Shown: in pieces, positions 42,580 to 52,200 of the stretch
Numbering within the stretch: the first letter of the stretch is position 1
Layout of the letters: each line of letters starts with the position of its first letter
DNA from: Alphaproteobacteria bacterium
GTDB lineage: Bacteria; Pseudomonadota; Alphaproteobacteria; Micropepsales; Micropepsaceae
Direction: 5' to 3'
Assembly: GCA_017307355.1 (NCBI GenBank)
Contig: JAFKFG010000010.1
Location: 1-64,000 of the forward strand
DNA length: 64,000 nt
Made by a program: the position numbers and the translations under genes
The notes under the pieces: model-generated
The model's input: the letters and a program-made list of their open reading frames with translations, nothing else
Told to the model about the DNA's origin: nothing
Databases searched by the model: none

Positions 42580-43536
42580 TCAGCAGCCGCCGAAATGTTC
42601 GGTGAGAAGCTCGCCCACCATCTGCGGCGCTTCGCGGGTGGGGAAGTGTCCCACCTCCGGCATCAGCACATATTCGAACGGCCCGTCGAATTTTTCCCCG
42701 ATCTTGCGGGCACCGTCGGGCTGGATCATGCCGTCCTTGGCGCCTTGAAAGACCAGGACGGGAAGCGACAGGGTCCGCGTTTCCTTCACCCGCTCTTCCA
42801 GCCAGATGCTGTGTTCGTCCGGCGGCGCTTCGCCCCAGCGGTTGCGATAGGCGTGAAGGGTGACATCCACCCAATCGGGATTCTCGAACGAGCGCGCCAC
42901 CTGCTCGAAGGTCTCGTCGTCGAACCAGCCGGGCGGCGACCAGTTCTTCCACATGGCGAGCGCCAAGCCCTTGCGATCCTTGCCCATGGCCTGGGCGAAG
43001 CTCTTGCTGTCCTTGCGCACATTGTCTTTTCGCGCATCGGTCTTGCGCGTCCGCTCCGGGCCGCGGCTCTTGGGATGAAACCAGCGGGACCACCATTCCG
43101 GCCGCGCCTGGCGTTCCTGGGGAATTTCCGCGGGGACCGGCGCCTCGACCGGCTGCGGCGATGCCGACAACAGGGCGATGCTTTCGATCCGGTCCGGCCA
43201 GCCCACCGCCAGCGCTTCGGCGATATTGGCGCCCCAGTCATGTCCCGCGACGGAGAAATCCTCGATCCCCAGCCCGTCCATCAGCGCGATCGCATCCATC
43301 GCCAGGACGCCGCTATTGCCGGTGCGCTGTGCCGCGTCGGACAGAAACCGCGTGCCGCCGAAGCCGCGCAGGTTGGGCATGATGGTGCGGATGCCGCCCC
43401 AATTGAGCTTCTCGGCCACCCCGTCCCAGGTCGAGCAATCGTCGGGCCAGCCATGCAGAAGCAAGGCGGCTTTGCTGTTCCGGGGTCCGGTATCGCGGAA
43501 GGAAATGGATAATCTGTCGGTCTGCAGGTCCGGCAC
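42580..43536 (-). CDS. Epoxide-hydrolase-like alpha/beta hydrolase
   Basis: A 318-residue alpha/beta hydrolase. The nucleophile elbow is SVAGHDWGANIAEALA with aspartate (Asp100) as nucleophile, as in epoxide hydrolases and haloalkane dehalogenases; the oxyanion HGWPDD, the acid near VFQGAKDGM and the histidine in EVGHFPTRE complete the triad. A cap domain lies between about 130 and 230 and includes a highly charged insert (residues 156-178, KSRGPERTRKTDARKDNVRKD) that is unusual. No signal peptide. Its 3' end faces the dpaL gene 38 bases away. Confidence 0.85.
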   Translation of the reverse strand: MPDLQTDRLSISFRDTGPRNSKAALLLHGWPDDCSTWDGVAEKLNWGGIRTIMPNLRGFGGTRFLSDAAQRTGNSGVLAMDAIALMDGLGIEDFSVAGHDWGANIAEALAVGWPDRIESIALLSASPQPVEAPVPAEIPQERQARPEWWSRWFHPKSRGPERTRKTDARKDNVRKDSKSFAQAMGKDRKGLALAMWKNWSPPGWFDDETFEQVARSFENPDWVDVTLHAYRNRWGEAPPDEHSIWLEERVKETRTLSLPVLVFQGAKDGMIQPDGARKIGEKFDGPFEYVLMPEVGHFPTREAPQMVGELLTEHFGGC

Positions 43537-43716
43537 CGGGTCCTCTTTCCCCCGGAACGTGAAACGCGCGACCGCGCTTCGGGTTCATGCGCGCAAAAGT
43601 TTTCCACCGCAAAACCATCCTGCAGTGCAAGGGTTCGCGGCCCTTAACCATCGAAAGCCATGCCGGCCCTGTACCCTTTCGGATAATCCGCCTATCCTGG
43701 CGATGGGGGTATCGCC

Positions 43717-45114
43717 ATGATCGGACGCTTTGCTGTGAGCAGGTTGGCGGTTGCAGGCGCGCTGGGACTGGCCCTGATCGCGTGGCCATTGGCAAAAGCC
43801 GCCGCGCAAGAAAATGACCATCCTTTGTTGCATCAGCTTGCCGGAGAGGTGAATCCGGATGCGCTGCACGCCACCATCGGCAAGCTGGTCGGCTTCGGCA
43901 CCCGCCACAGTCTTTCGGGCAACGCCTCCAAGACGCGCGGCATCGGCGCGGCGCAGGCCTGGATCAAGGACAGTTTCGCAGAGATCGCCAACGGCTGCGG
44001 CGGCTGTCTGGAGATCGATACCCCGTCCGAGAATTTCACCGGCAGCCGCGTGCCGGTCTCCACCGCTTTCATGGATGTGCTGGGGATCCAGCGCGGCACC
44101 TCCGATCCCAATCGCGTCATCATCATCGCCGCCCATCTGGACAGCCGCAACAGCGACGCCATGGACGCGGTGCATGACGCGCCCGGCGCCGACGATGACG
44201 GATCGGGCGTTGCGGCGGTGATGGAAGCGGCCCGCATCCTGTCCAAGCACAAATTCCCCGCCACGCTGGTCTATGCGGTGTTGACCGGGGAAGAGCAGGG
44301 GCTTTATGGCGGCACGGTGTTGGCGCATTACGCCCGCGACCATCATTGGAATGTCGAGGCCGATCTCAACAACGACATTATCGGCAACAGCCGGGGCGGC
44401 GACGGCACCGTGGCGGCCGATCGGGTGCGGGTCTTTTCCGAAGGCACCCGCGACCTGGAAACCGAGGCCGAAGCCCGCGGCATCCGTTACAATGGCGGGG
44501 AGATCGACAGCCCTTCGCGCAACATCGCGCGCTTCATGGCGGTCCTGGGCGAGAATTATCTCGGCAATTTCGACGTCCGCCTGATCTATCGCACCGACCG
44601 CTACGGGCGGGGCGGCGATCAGGTGCCCATGCTGGCGGCGGGCTTTCCCGCCGTGCGCGTGACCGAAGGGGCGGAGAATTACACCCGCGAGCATCAGACC
44701 CTGCGCCGCGAGAACGGCATCGATTACGGCGATGTGCTGGACGGGGTGGACTTCTTCTATCTGGCGCAAGTGACGCGGCTGAACATCGTCACCATGGCGG
44801 CTCTGGCGATGGCGCCCGCGCCGCCGCAGGTGGGCATTTCCGGCGCGGTCACTTACGACACCACGCTCAACTGGCTGCCGGTGCCGGGCGCCGCATCCTA
44901 TCGCGCCTGGTGGCGCGACAGCCTGGATCCCAACTGGACCCATGGCCGCATGGCGGGCGACGCCAATTCGATCACCCTGGAACATGTGAATATCGACGAT
45001 TGGCTGTTCGGGGTTTCGTCGTTGTCGGCCGATGGTTATGAGAGCCCGGTTTCCTTCCCCGGAACCTCCGGTGCGGTGGGCGCCAATCTCGCGCCCCGGC
45101 CCGCGCCGAAATAG
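43717..45114 (+). CDS. Secreted M28 family aminopeptidase
   Basis: A 465-residue zinc peptidase with a signal peptide (residues 1-31, LAVAGALGLALIAWPLAKAAAQ). The two-zinc site is formed by AAHLDSR, GADDDGSG, LTGEEQGLYG (catalytic Glu-Glu), NNDIIGNS and REHQT, so all ligands are present. It should remove N-terminal residues from peptides in the periplasm or outside. A C-terminal fibronectin-like domain (about 380-450, LNWLPVPGAASYRAWWRDS) follows, typical for secreted M28 members. It stands alone; the promoter is in the 180-base gap to the divergent hydrolase. Confidence 0.9.
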   Translation: MIGRFAVSRLAVAGALGLALIAWPLAKAAAQENDHPLLHQLAGEVNPDALHATIGKLVGFGTRHSLSGNASKTRGIGAAQAWIKDSFAEIANGCGGCLEIDTPSENFTGSRVPVSTAFMDVLGIQRGTSDPNRVIIIAAHLDSRNSDAMDAVHDAPGADDDGSGVAAVMEAARILSKHKFPATLVYAVLTGEEQGLYGGTVLAHYARDHHWNVEADLNNDIIGNSRGGDGTVAADRVRVFSEGTRDLETEAEARGIRYNGGEIDSPSRNIARFMAVLGENYLGNFDVRLIYRTDRYGRGGDQVPMLAAGFPAVRVTEGAENYTREHQTLRRENGIDYGDVLDGVDFFYLAQVTRLNIVTMAALAMAPAPPQVGISGAVTYDTTLNWLPVPGAASYRAWWRDSLDPNWTHGRMAGDANSITLEHVNIDDWLFGVSSLSADGYESPVSFPGTSGAVGANLAPRPAPK

Positions 45115-45266
45115 GGCGCGGAAAATCGGATCGTTCTTCGTTCCGCGTCCCGCCGACAGATGGCGTGATTTTCATCATCGCACCGATCCGGTTCCGCGCG
45201 GAACAATCGCAACCTTGCTCCTTGCCCGCCGGTTATTCCTCGGCAACCCAGCCAGAGGAGTTCAGC

Positions 45267-45629
45267 ATGCGTTTTGCAATGCTTGCGGCCGTTCCGCTTC
45301 TCGTCGCCGCGCCCGCTTTGGCGGCGCCGGATTATTATGATTATCCGGATTCACCGCCCGCCAATTCCACCGTTGTCGTCACGCCGCGTGTGGATTCCAC
45401 TACCACCACCGTCGTGACCCCTCTGACGTCCAGTGAGGACACGCGGATCGCCGCCGCCAACGCGGCGCGCGAAAGCTATTACCGCGACAAGCTGGAAGCC
45501 GCCCAGGCCCAGTCCCGGGTGGATAGTGCCAACGCCAATCGTGACGCGGCTGTCGCCGACCGCGAAGCGGCCCAGGATCGGGCCGCCGCCGACCGCGAGG
45601 CTGCGGAGGACGCCGAAGCCAACCGCTAA
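45267..45629 (+). CDS. Small secreted alanine-rich coiled-coil protein
   Basis: A 120-residue protein with a signal peptide (residues 1-19, MLAAVPLLVAAPALAAP). The mature part has a threonine/valine-rich segment (STVVVTPRVDSTTTTVVTP) followed by a 65-residue charged helix with repeated ADREAAQDRAAADREAAEDAE, probably a coiled coil. The function is unknown. AGAGGAG precedes ATG 45267. It is convergent with the VOC gene, five bases apart. Such proteins are common envelope hypotheticals in alphaproteobacteria. Confidence 0.75.
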   Translation: MRFAMLAAVPLLVAAPALAAPDYYDYPDSPPANSTVVVTPRVDSTTTTVVTPLTSSEDTRIAAANAARESYYRDKLEAAQAQSRVDSANANRDAAVADREAAQDRAAADREAAEDAEANR

Positions 45630-45634
45630 GGCCT

Positions 45635-45970
45635 TTATTCGCTTTTCCAGGCGGCCAGTTCGTTTCCATTGGGATCGCGGAACTGGAAACGGCGGCCACC
45701 TGGAAATCCGAAGATCGGCCGGGTGATGGTGCCGCCGGCTTTCTCGACCGCCGCCAGGGCCGCTTCCAGGTCGCCCACTTCGATCACCGCCAGGGGCGCG
45801 CGCGGCGCTTCGGCGCCGTCGCCCTGCAGCCCGATATCGACATCGCCGGTCACGGTGCAGGAATAGGTGGGACCGTAATCCGTCAAGGCCCAGCCGAAGG
45901 CCTTGGCGTAGAAGGACTTGGCCGCACCGATATCGGCGGCGGGCAGTTCGATGAAATTGATCCGTGCCAT
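45635..45970 (-). CDS. VOC (glyoxalase/bleomycin resistance) family protein
   Basis: A 111-residue single VOC module: MARINFIELPAADIGAAKSFYAKAFGWAL at the start, YSCTVTGDVDIGLQG, then GDLEAALAAVEKAGGTITRPIFGFPGGRRFQFRDPNGNELAAW, the betaalphabetabetabeta fold of the glyoxalase superfamily. The E in the DPNGNELA motif is a common metal ligand, but the first-half histidine position is taken by a non-metal residue, so metal binding is uncertain. Substrate unknown. It is divergent from the MscS gene. Confidence 0.88.
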   Translation of the reverse strand: MARINFIELPAADIGAAKSFYAKAFGWALTDYGPTYSCTVTGDVDIGLQGDGAEAPRAPLAVIEVGDLEAALAAVEKAGGTITRPIFGFPGGRRFQFRDPNGNELAAWKSE

Positions 45971-46150
45971 GAATTGTGCTCCCTCTTGTATGCTTCTTTG
46001 GGGCCTCGCTATAGCCGTCCATGCCTTGTTACGGTCATCATCCTGTTGCTCAATCCCGCTACGGCGCCGCGATGATTGCGAGAGTGATGTGCCGGGCGCA
46101 ACCGCCTCTTGATTGAAATACCGAATTATATTGCAGGACCTTCCGCTTTG

Positions 46151-47275
46151 ATGAAATCCACGCTTCGCTCCCTGATCGAACAGATCGCCGGCTTCATGCC
46201 CTGGATTCCGGACTGGGTCTTCGCGATCGCGGCCTTTATCGGCATCGTCGCGGCGGGACTGGCGCTGCAAAGCCTGATCAACCGCATCATCAAGCGGCGG
46301 CCCGCCGACTGGCGGCCCTTCCTGCGGCATGCGTGGAGGCGCACCCGCCGCCTGGTGCGTTTCATGCTGGTCCTGTTCGCGCTGTCGGTGATCCTGCCGC
46401 TGCTGCATCCGCCGCACGATCTGCGCGACGAGATCCGCCGCATCTTCCTGGCGCTGGCGGTAGTCCAGCTGGGCTGGATCATCGGGGTGATCGCCAACCT
46501 GGCGATGGACCATTACACATTCGGCCTCAAGATCGACGCCTCCGACAATCTCGGTGCCCGCCGCGCGGCAACCCAGATGCGCATCCTGCGCCAGGCCCTG
46601 AATGTGATGATCGGCACGCTCACGGTGGGCTTCGCGCTGATGAGCTTCGATTCGGTGCGCCAGTTCGGCATCTCGCTGTTCGCGTCGGCGGGTCTGGCGG
46701 GCATCGTGGCGGGCCTGGCGGCGCGGCCCTTGTTCGAGAATCTGATCGCGGGCCTGCAGCTGGCCTTCACCCAGCCACTCCGGCTGGGCGATGCGGTGGT
46801 GATCAACAATGAATTCGGCACGGTGGAGGAAATCGGCAGCGTCTATGTCGTGATCCGGTTGTGGGATTTGCGCCGCCAGATCGTGCCTCTGTCCTATCTC
46901 TTCACCAATCCCTTCGTGAACTGGACGCGTTCCTCCTCCTCCATCGTGGGATCGGTGATGTTCTTCTTCGACTACACGATGGACATCGACGCGCTGCGCG
47001 CCGAAGCGGAACGAGTGGTGAAGCAATCCGGTCTCTGGGACGGCCAGGTCCTGAAGGTGCAGGTGATCGACACGACCGAAACCAGCATGAAAGTGCGCGT
47101 CCTGGTCAGCGCCCCCAATGCGGGGGTTTCGTCCGATCTGGGCGCGCTCCTGCGCGAGCAGCTGATCGCCTATGTGCGCGACCGCCATCCCACCTCCTTG
47201 CCCCGAACCCGCCAGGAACCGATCGTGTTTCCCGGACGCAACACGGCCGCGGGCGATACCGCGCGGCCCTCCTGA
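46151..47275 (+). CDS. MscS family mechanosensitive channel
   Basis: A 374-residue inner membrane channel. Four hydrophobic helices (two near residues 15-35 and 75-110, then the pore-lining helices) lead to SLFASAGLAGIVAGLAARPLFENLIAGLQLAFTQPLRLGDAVVINNEFGTVEEIGSVYVVIRLWDLRRQIVPLSYL, the canonical MscS beta domain with the A/G-rich pore helix and the GDxVxxxxxxGxV turn. It protects cells from osmotic downshock. ATG 46151 (MKSTL) is chosen over an upstream TTG at 46109. It is followed 156 bases later by tamA. Confidence 0.92.
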   Translation: MKSTLRSLIEQIAGFMPWIPDWVFAIAAFIGIVAAGLALQSLINRIIKRRPADWRPFLRHAWRRTRRLVRFMLVLFALSVILPLLHPPHDLRDEIRRIFLALAVVQLGWIIGVIANLAMDHYTFGLKIDASDNLGARRAATQMRILRQALNVMIGTLTVGFALMSFDSVRQFGISLFASAGLAGIVAGLAARPLFENLIAGLQLAFTQPLRLGDAVVINNEFGTVEEIGSVYVVIRLWDLRRQIVPLSYLFTNPFVNWTRSSSSIVGSVMFFFDYTMDIDALRAEAERVVKQSGLWDGQVLKVQVIDTTETSMKVRVLVSAPNAGVSSDLGALLREQLIAYVRDRHPTSLPRTRQEPIVFPGRNTAAGDTARPS

Positions 47276-47314
47276 ACATCGGGGCCCCCATTTCGGGGCG
47301 TTCCGGCGGGACGC

Positions 47315-47365
47315 CGGTCCGATTGTGCCTGTATTTCCGGAGAGCCGGTCCATACAATCGGACCG
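47315..47365. promoter_or_regulatory. Nested inverted repeat upstream of tamA
   Basis: CGGTCCGATTGT (47315-47326) and ACAATCGGACCG (47354-47365) are perfect 12-bp inverted arms; the 27-base loop holds an inner CCGG-AGAG-CCGG. It ends 66 bases before the tamA start and has no T-run, so it may be a leader structure or operator. Confidence 0.55.
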
Positions 47366-47431
47366 CCGCCATATCGAATCCACAAACACCGCCTAAGCGA
47401 CTCGGCGCGGGCACCCAGACGGTTTTGCATC

Positions 47432-49267
47432 TTGCGGTTTTTCGTTCTGTTCAACAGCGCAGTGTTTGCCCTGCTTGCGTTCGGCGCGGGCACGGCGCGC
47501 GCCGCCGACCCGCAACCTTATAAGGTCAACATCCAGGGGACGGGCTCGGGCGAGATGGACGGCGTGCTGCGATCCAGCTCCCAGCTCGCCAGCCTGCAGG
47601 ACAAGGTGCCGGTTCCGCCCTTCGCCCTGGTGCAGCGCGCCCAGGCCGACATCGCCCGCTTCCAGACCGCGCTGGACAGTTTCGGCTATTACCTCAACGG
47701 CGTGACCATCAAGATCGCGGGCCACGATTTGTCCGATCCGGAACTGCCGGGATTGCTGGACGAGGCGCCCGCCAATCCGCCGGTGACGGTGGATGTCGCC
47801 CTCGACAAGGGACCGCTCTTTCATATCGGCACCATCGCCTTCGACGGCACGGTGCCCGCCGCCGACAGGAATGCGGTGCGGATCAGAAGCGGCGATCCCG
47901 CCATCGCCAATGCCGTGCTGGATGCGCAGGCGCAGCTTCTGGCGGCCTTGCAGGAAGACGGTTACGCGCTGGCCATAGTGGAAGCGCCCATCGCTTTCGC
48001 CGACAATGAGAAGCATGAAGTCAATCTCACCTATCGGGTGATCACCGGCCCTCGCGTTGATGTCGGCCGCATCGTCTTCACCGGATTGAAGGACGTGCAC
48101 GAGGATTTTGTGCGCAAGGTGCTCACGGTCAAGCCGGGCGATCGCTACCGCCCCAGCCGCATCGAGGAAGCGCGCCAGGCGGTGGCGGCGCTGGGCGTCT
48201 TTTCCGGCGTCACCGTGCGCGCCGCCACCAAGCTGGATGCGGATGGGCGCATCGCGCTCACTTTCGACGTGCAGGAACGGCCCCAGCATGCCGTGACCTT
48301 GACCGGCACCTATTCGACCGACCTGGGCATCAGACTGGGCGCCACCTGGTCGCATCGCAACCTGTTCGGCAACGCCGAACAACTCAATCTCAGCGCGGCG
48401 GGCACGGGGTTGGGCACCGCGACGTCGGGGATCGGCTATAATCTGGGGGCGCAATTCATCAAGCCGCAATTCCTGCGCCCCGATCAGGCCCTGGAATTCG
48501 ACATTCTGGGTGTGCGCCAGCAGCTCGAGGCCTATGACCAGACCGCCGAAAGCGTGTCGGTCTATCTGCGCCGCAAATTCTCGCCGCTCTGGAGCGGCAG
48601 CGTGGGTGCGAGTTTGCTCTATGATCAGGTGGCGCAGGAAAAAACCGACCGGCTGTATCAGCTGATCGCCCTGCCGATGGCGGTGACATACAATTCCACC
48701 GGCCTCACCGATCCCTTGCGCGATCCGGTCAGCGGCGCGCGCGCTTCGGTGGCGGTGACGCCCACCCAATCTTTCGGCGCCCACAATCTCACCTTCCTGG
48801 TGCTGCAGGCGTCGGGCTCCGCCTATTTCGATCTGGGCGAAGCCGGCCGCTCGGTCCTGGCGCTCCGGGCGCTGGCGGGCAGCATCATGGGTGGATCCAA
48901 CATGGAACTGCCGCCGGACCAGCGGCTCTATGCCGGCGGCAGCGCCACGGTGCGCGGCTTTGCCTATCAATCCATCGGCCCGCAATTTCCCGACAAGAAG
49001 CCGGTGGGCGCCAAATCGGTCGATGCCGCCACCATCGAATTCCGCCAGCGCATTCTGGACGATTATGGCGTGGTCGCTTTTGTCGATGCCGGCCAGGCCA
49101 GCGAAGTGGGCATGCCTTTCAGCGGGGCTGTGCGCGTGGGCGCAGGCCTCGGCGCGCGCTATTATACGCCGCTGGGCGCGGTGCGCGCCGATATCGCGGT
49201 GCCGCTCAACCGGGTGCCGGGCGGCGATGCGTTCGAACTCTATATCGGATTGGGGCAGGCCTTTTGA
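47432..49267 (+). CDS. tamA: TamA: Omp85-family outer membrane assembly protein
   Basis: A 611-residue Omp85 protein. Signal peptide (residues 1-25, FALLAFGAGTARAADP), POTRA domains over about 40-290 (VDVALDKGPLFHIGTIAFDG and VGRIVFTGLKDVHEDFVRKVLTVKPGDRYRPSRIEEARQAVAALGVFSGV), then a 16-strand barrel ending in the terminal phenylalanine GLGQAF. It includes the lid-lock-like motif VRGFAYQSIGP. It works with TamB in inserting outer membrane proteins or moving lipids. It starts at TTG 47432, and its stop overlaps the TamB start (TTGA). Confidence 0.92.
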   Translation: MRFFVLFNSAVFALLAFGAGTARAADPQPYKVNIQGTGSGEMDGVLRSSSQLASLQDKVPVPPFALVQRAQADIARFQTALDSFGYYLNGVTIKIAGHDLSDPELPGLLDEAPANPPVTVDVALDKGPLFHIGTIAFDGTVPAADRNAVRIRSGDPAIANAVLDAQAQLLAALQEDGYALAIVEAPIAFADNEKHEVNLTYRVITGPRVDVGRIVFTGLKDVHEDFVRKVLTVKPGDRYRPSRIEEARQAVAALGVFSGVTVRAATKLDADGRIALTFDVQERPQHAVTLTGTYSTDLGIRLGATWSHRNLFGNAEQLNLSAAGTGLGTATSGIGYNLGAQFIKPQFLRPDQALEFDILGVRQQLEAYDQTAESVSVYLRRKFSPLWSGSVGASLLYDQVAQEKTDRLYQLIALPMAVTYNSTGLTDPLRDPVSGARASVAVTPTQSFGAHNLTFLVLQASGSAYFDLGEAGRSVLALRALAGSIMGGSNMELPPDQRLYAGGSATVRGFAYQSIGPQFPDKKPVGAKSVDAATIEFRQRILDDYGVVAFVDAGQASEVGMPFSGAVRVGAGLGARYYTPLGAVRADIAVPLNRVPGGDAFELYIGLGQAF

Positions 49268-52200
49268 GCGAGGAGCGGCAAAAGCGGATCGTGCGCATCC
49301 TGCGCTGGACCGGCGGCACCCTCGCCGGGCTGTGCATTGCGCTGGCGCTGATGTTGCGGACGCCGCCCGGCCACCGCCTGATCGAATGGACCCTGGCGAA
49401 AGCCACCGGCGGCGAAGTGATCGTCGAAGGTCTGGACGGCGCGCTGCCGGCAAATGCCACCGCGCGCAAGATCGAACTCAGGGATGCGGGCGGAACCTGG
49501 TTGCGCGTCACGGAGGCCGAGATCGAGTGGTCGCCGCTCACCATCCTCTCCAACCATTACGAAGTGATGCGGGTGGCCGCCGCGAAAGTCGCGTTTCTGC
49601 GCCGTCCCTTGCCGTCCAAGCCCAGTCAGGGCGCGTCACCCCGCATCGATGTCTACGCCTTGTCGTTGCCGCATATCGACATCGCGCCGTCGCTTCTGGG
49701 CCATCGCGCCATGCTGGCGGCGAAAGGCTCGCTGAATTACACCACCATCCATGAATTCGGCGTCGATGTTGCCATCACCCGACCGGGCGGCAACGACCAT
49801 TATATCCTGAAGGGCCATGTCGCGGCGGATGTGATCGATGGCCATGCCGCCATCGCCGAAAGTCCGGACGGGTTGCTGGGCACGGTGGCGGGGCTGCCGG
49901 GGCTGGGGCCGATCACGCTTTCGGCGGACGCATCAGGCGACCGCGCCGCCAACCATATCGCTTTCGCCCTGACCGCCGGCGCGCTGACGGCCACCGGCAA
50001 GGGCACGATTTCGCTGGCGGCGGGGCGCACCGACCTGGAATTCTCGGCGGCATCCTCCGCCATGCAGCTCGATGCTTCGACGGGCTGGGCCAGTCTTGCG
50101 GTGGACGGGCATGTGCATGGCGCTTTCGATGCGCCGCAGGTGGATGCGACCCTGCATCTGACCAAGCTCAGCCTGGCGGGCTTCACCATCGCGGCGGCGG
50201 ATGCCCAGGTGCGGGGCGAAGGTGGCAGCGCCGATCTCACCGCCACGGCCGAGGGCGCGCGCCTTCCCGACAGCAAATATGCCGGCGTGTTTGCGGCAAA
50301 GCCGTTCCGGCTGACGGCGCATGCCGACCTGAAAGATCCCGCCCGTCCCGTGACGTTCCAGCTTCGTCATGCCTTGCTGGCGCTCGACGGCACCGCCAAG
50401 ACGGCGGGTGCGCAAAGCGCCACGCTCGACCTGTCGGTGCCCTCGCTTCAGCCCTTCGCGGCCCTGGCGGGCACAGACCTGACGGGAAGCGCCCGGCTGA
50501 AAGCGGCCGTTGCGCGCAGCGGCCAGCAGGCCACCATCGATCTGGACGGCAGCATTGCGGCGAATGGCATGTCGCTGGTGGCGCGCATGCTGGGCCGGGA
50601 TGCCACGCTTAAATTCCACAGCCTGGTGTCGGGCAGCGATGTGATGGATTCCCGCGTGCGCCTGCATGGCGCCGGATTCGACGCCAATGTCGAAGGCGGC
50701 TTCCGGGCCGGGCGATTGGAATATCGCGTCAGCACCGCGCTCAACGATCTGGCGCGCCTCAGCCCCGTGTTGACCGGAACGGCTGAAATTCGCGGCACGG
50801 TGGCGGGCATTCCCGCTCAGGCCTTGCTCGACCTTTCCGGCAGCGCCGACATGGCCAGCCGCGGCTTTGCCCGCCAGCGCATCGCGTTGCGCGCCCGCGC
50901 CACCGGCCTGCCCAATCCCGCCAATGCGCGGATCACGGCGGATGGCAGGCTGGACGATGCCGCCTTGGCGCTGGCGGCGGATTGGACCGCCAAGGGCCCA
51001 TCTTCATCGGTTACGGGTCATGACGCCAAGCTGTCGCTGAACTGGAAATCGCTGGTGAGCCGTGCGGCGATCACTGTTCCGCAGAAAGGTCCTTTGGCCG
51101 GGCACATCGCGCTGGATGCCGCCGATCTCAATGATCTGGCAACCTTCACCGGGTTGACGATGGGCGGAAATCTGCACGCGACCGGCGATCTCAGCGGGCA
51201 GGGCGGAAAGCAAAGCGTGGCGCTGCGCCTGAATGCGGGCGCGGTGAAACTGGACAGCATCACACTGTCCGCCGCCACCCTCGACGGCATCATCGTCGAC
51301 GCGTTCGGCACGCCCCGCATCAATGCCAGGCTCAATGCCCGGGACTTTGCCATGGCCGGCGTAACCGGCTCGGCGACAGGTGCCTTGGATGGCGCGCTCG
51401 ACAAATTGGCTTTGTCGTTGACCGGCGATCTGAAGGATACCCAAGGACTGCCCGCCCATGTCACGGCGTCGGTGTCGGCGAATCTGCCCAAATCGCAGGT
51501 GCAGTTGACCCAGCTGGCGGCGAACTGGCGGGGCGAAGATCTCGCGCTGACGGCGCCCGCCAATTTCGATCTTGCGGGCGGCGTGGCGGTGGACCGGCTG
51601 GCGTTGAAAGCGGCGGGCGGCAGCATCGTCGCCGAAGGCCGCCTCATGCCCAAGCTGGCGCTCGCCGCGTCGGTGGACGCGATCCATCTCGCATCCTTCC
51701 GTTCCTTCGCGCCGAACCTGGGTGCCGAAGGCACGCTGTCTGCCCGCGCGCAATTGACCGGCACCATCGCCGCGCCGTTCGGCAGTGTGAGCTTGAACGG
51801 CAAGGACTTGCGGGTGGCGGGCTATTCGCGCCGCCTGGCGGCCGCCGCGCTGGATGCCGAGGCACGGCTGAACGGCGCCACGGCACAGGTGAACGCCAAA
51901 CTGTCCGCGGGCGAAAGCGTGGCGATGACCTTGCAAGGCACCGCGCCCTTGTCGCCGGACCAATCGCTGAACCTGCATGCGGCGGGAAGCGCCGATCTCA
52001 CGCTTCTCAATCCGCTTTTGACCGCGGCGGGACGCCAGGTGAAAGGCCGGCTCATCTTGGACGGCACCGTCGCGGGCCCGATGGCCGCGCCGCGCCTGTC
52101 GGGAACCGCCGCGCTCAAAGGCGCGGAATATCAGGACGCCATCCAGGGCCTGCGGATCCAGGATATCGCGGCGGATCTCAAAGCCGACAATGGCGTGATC

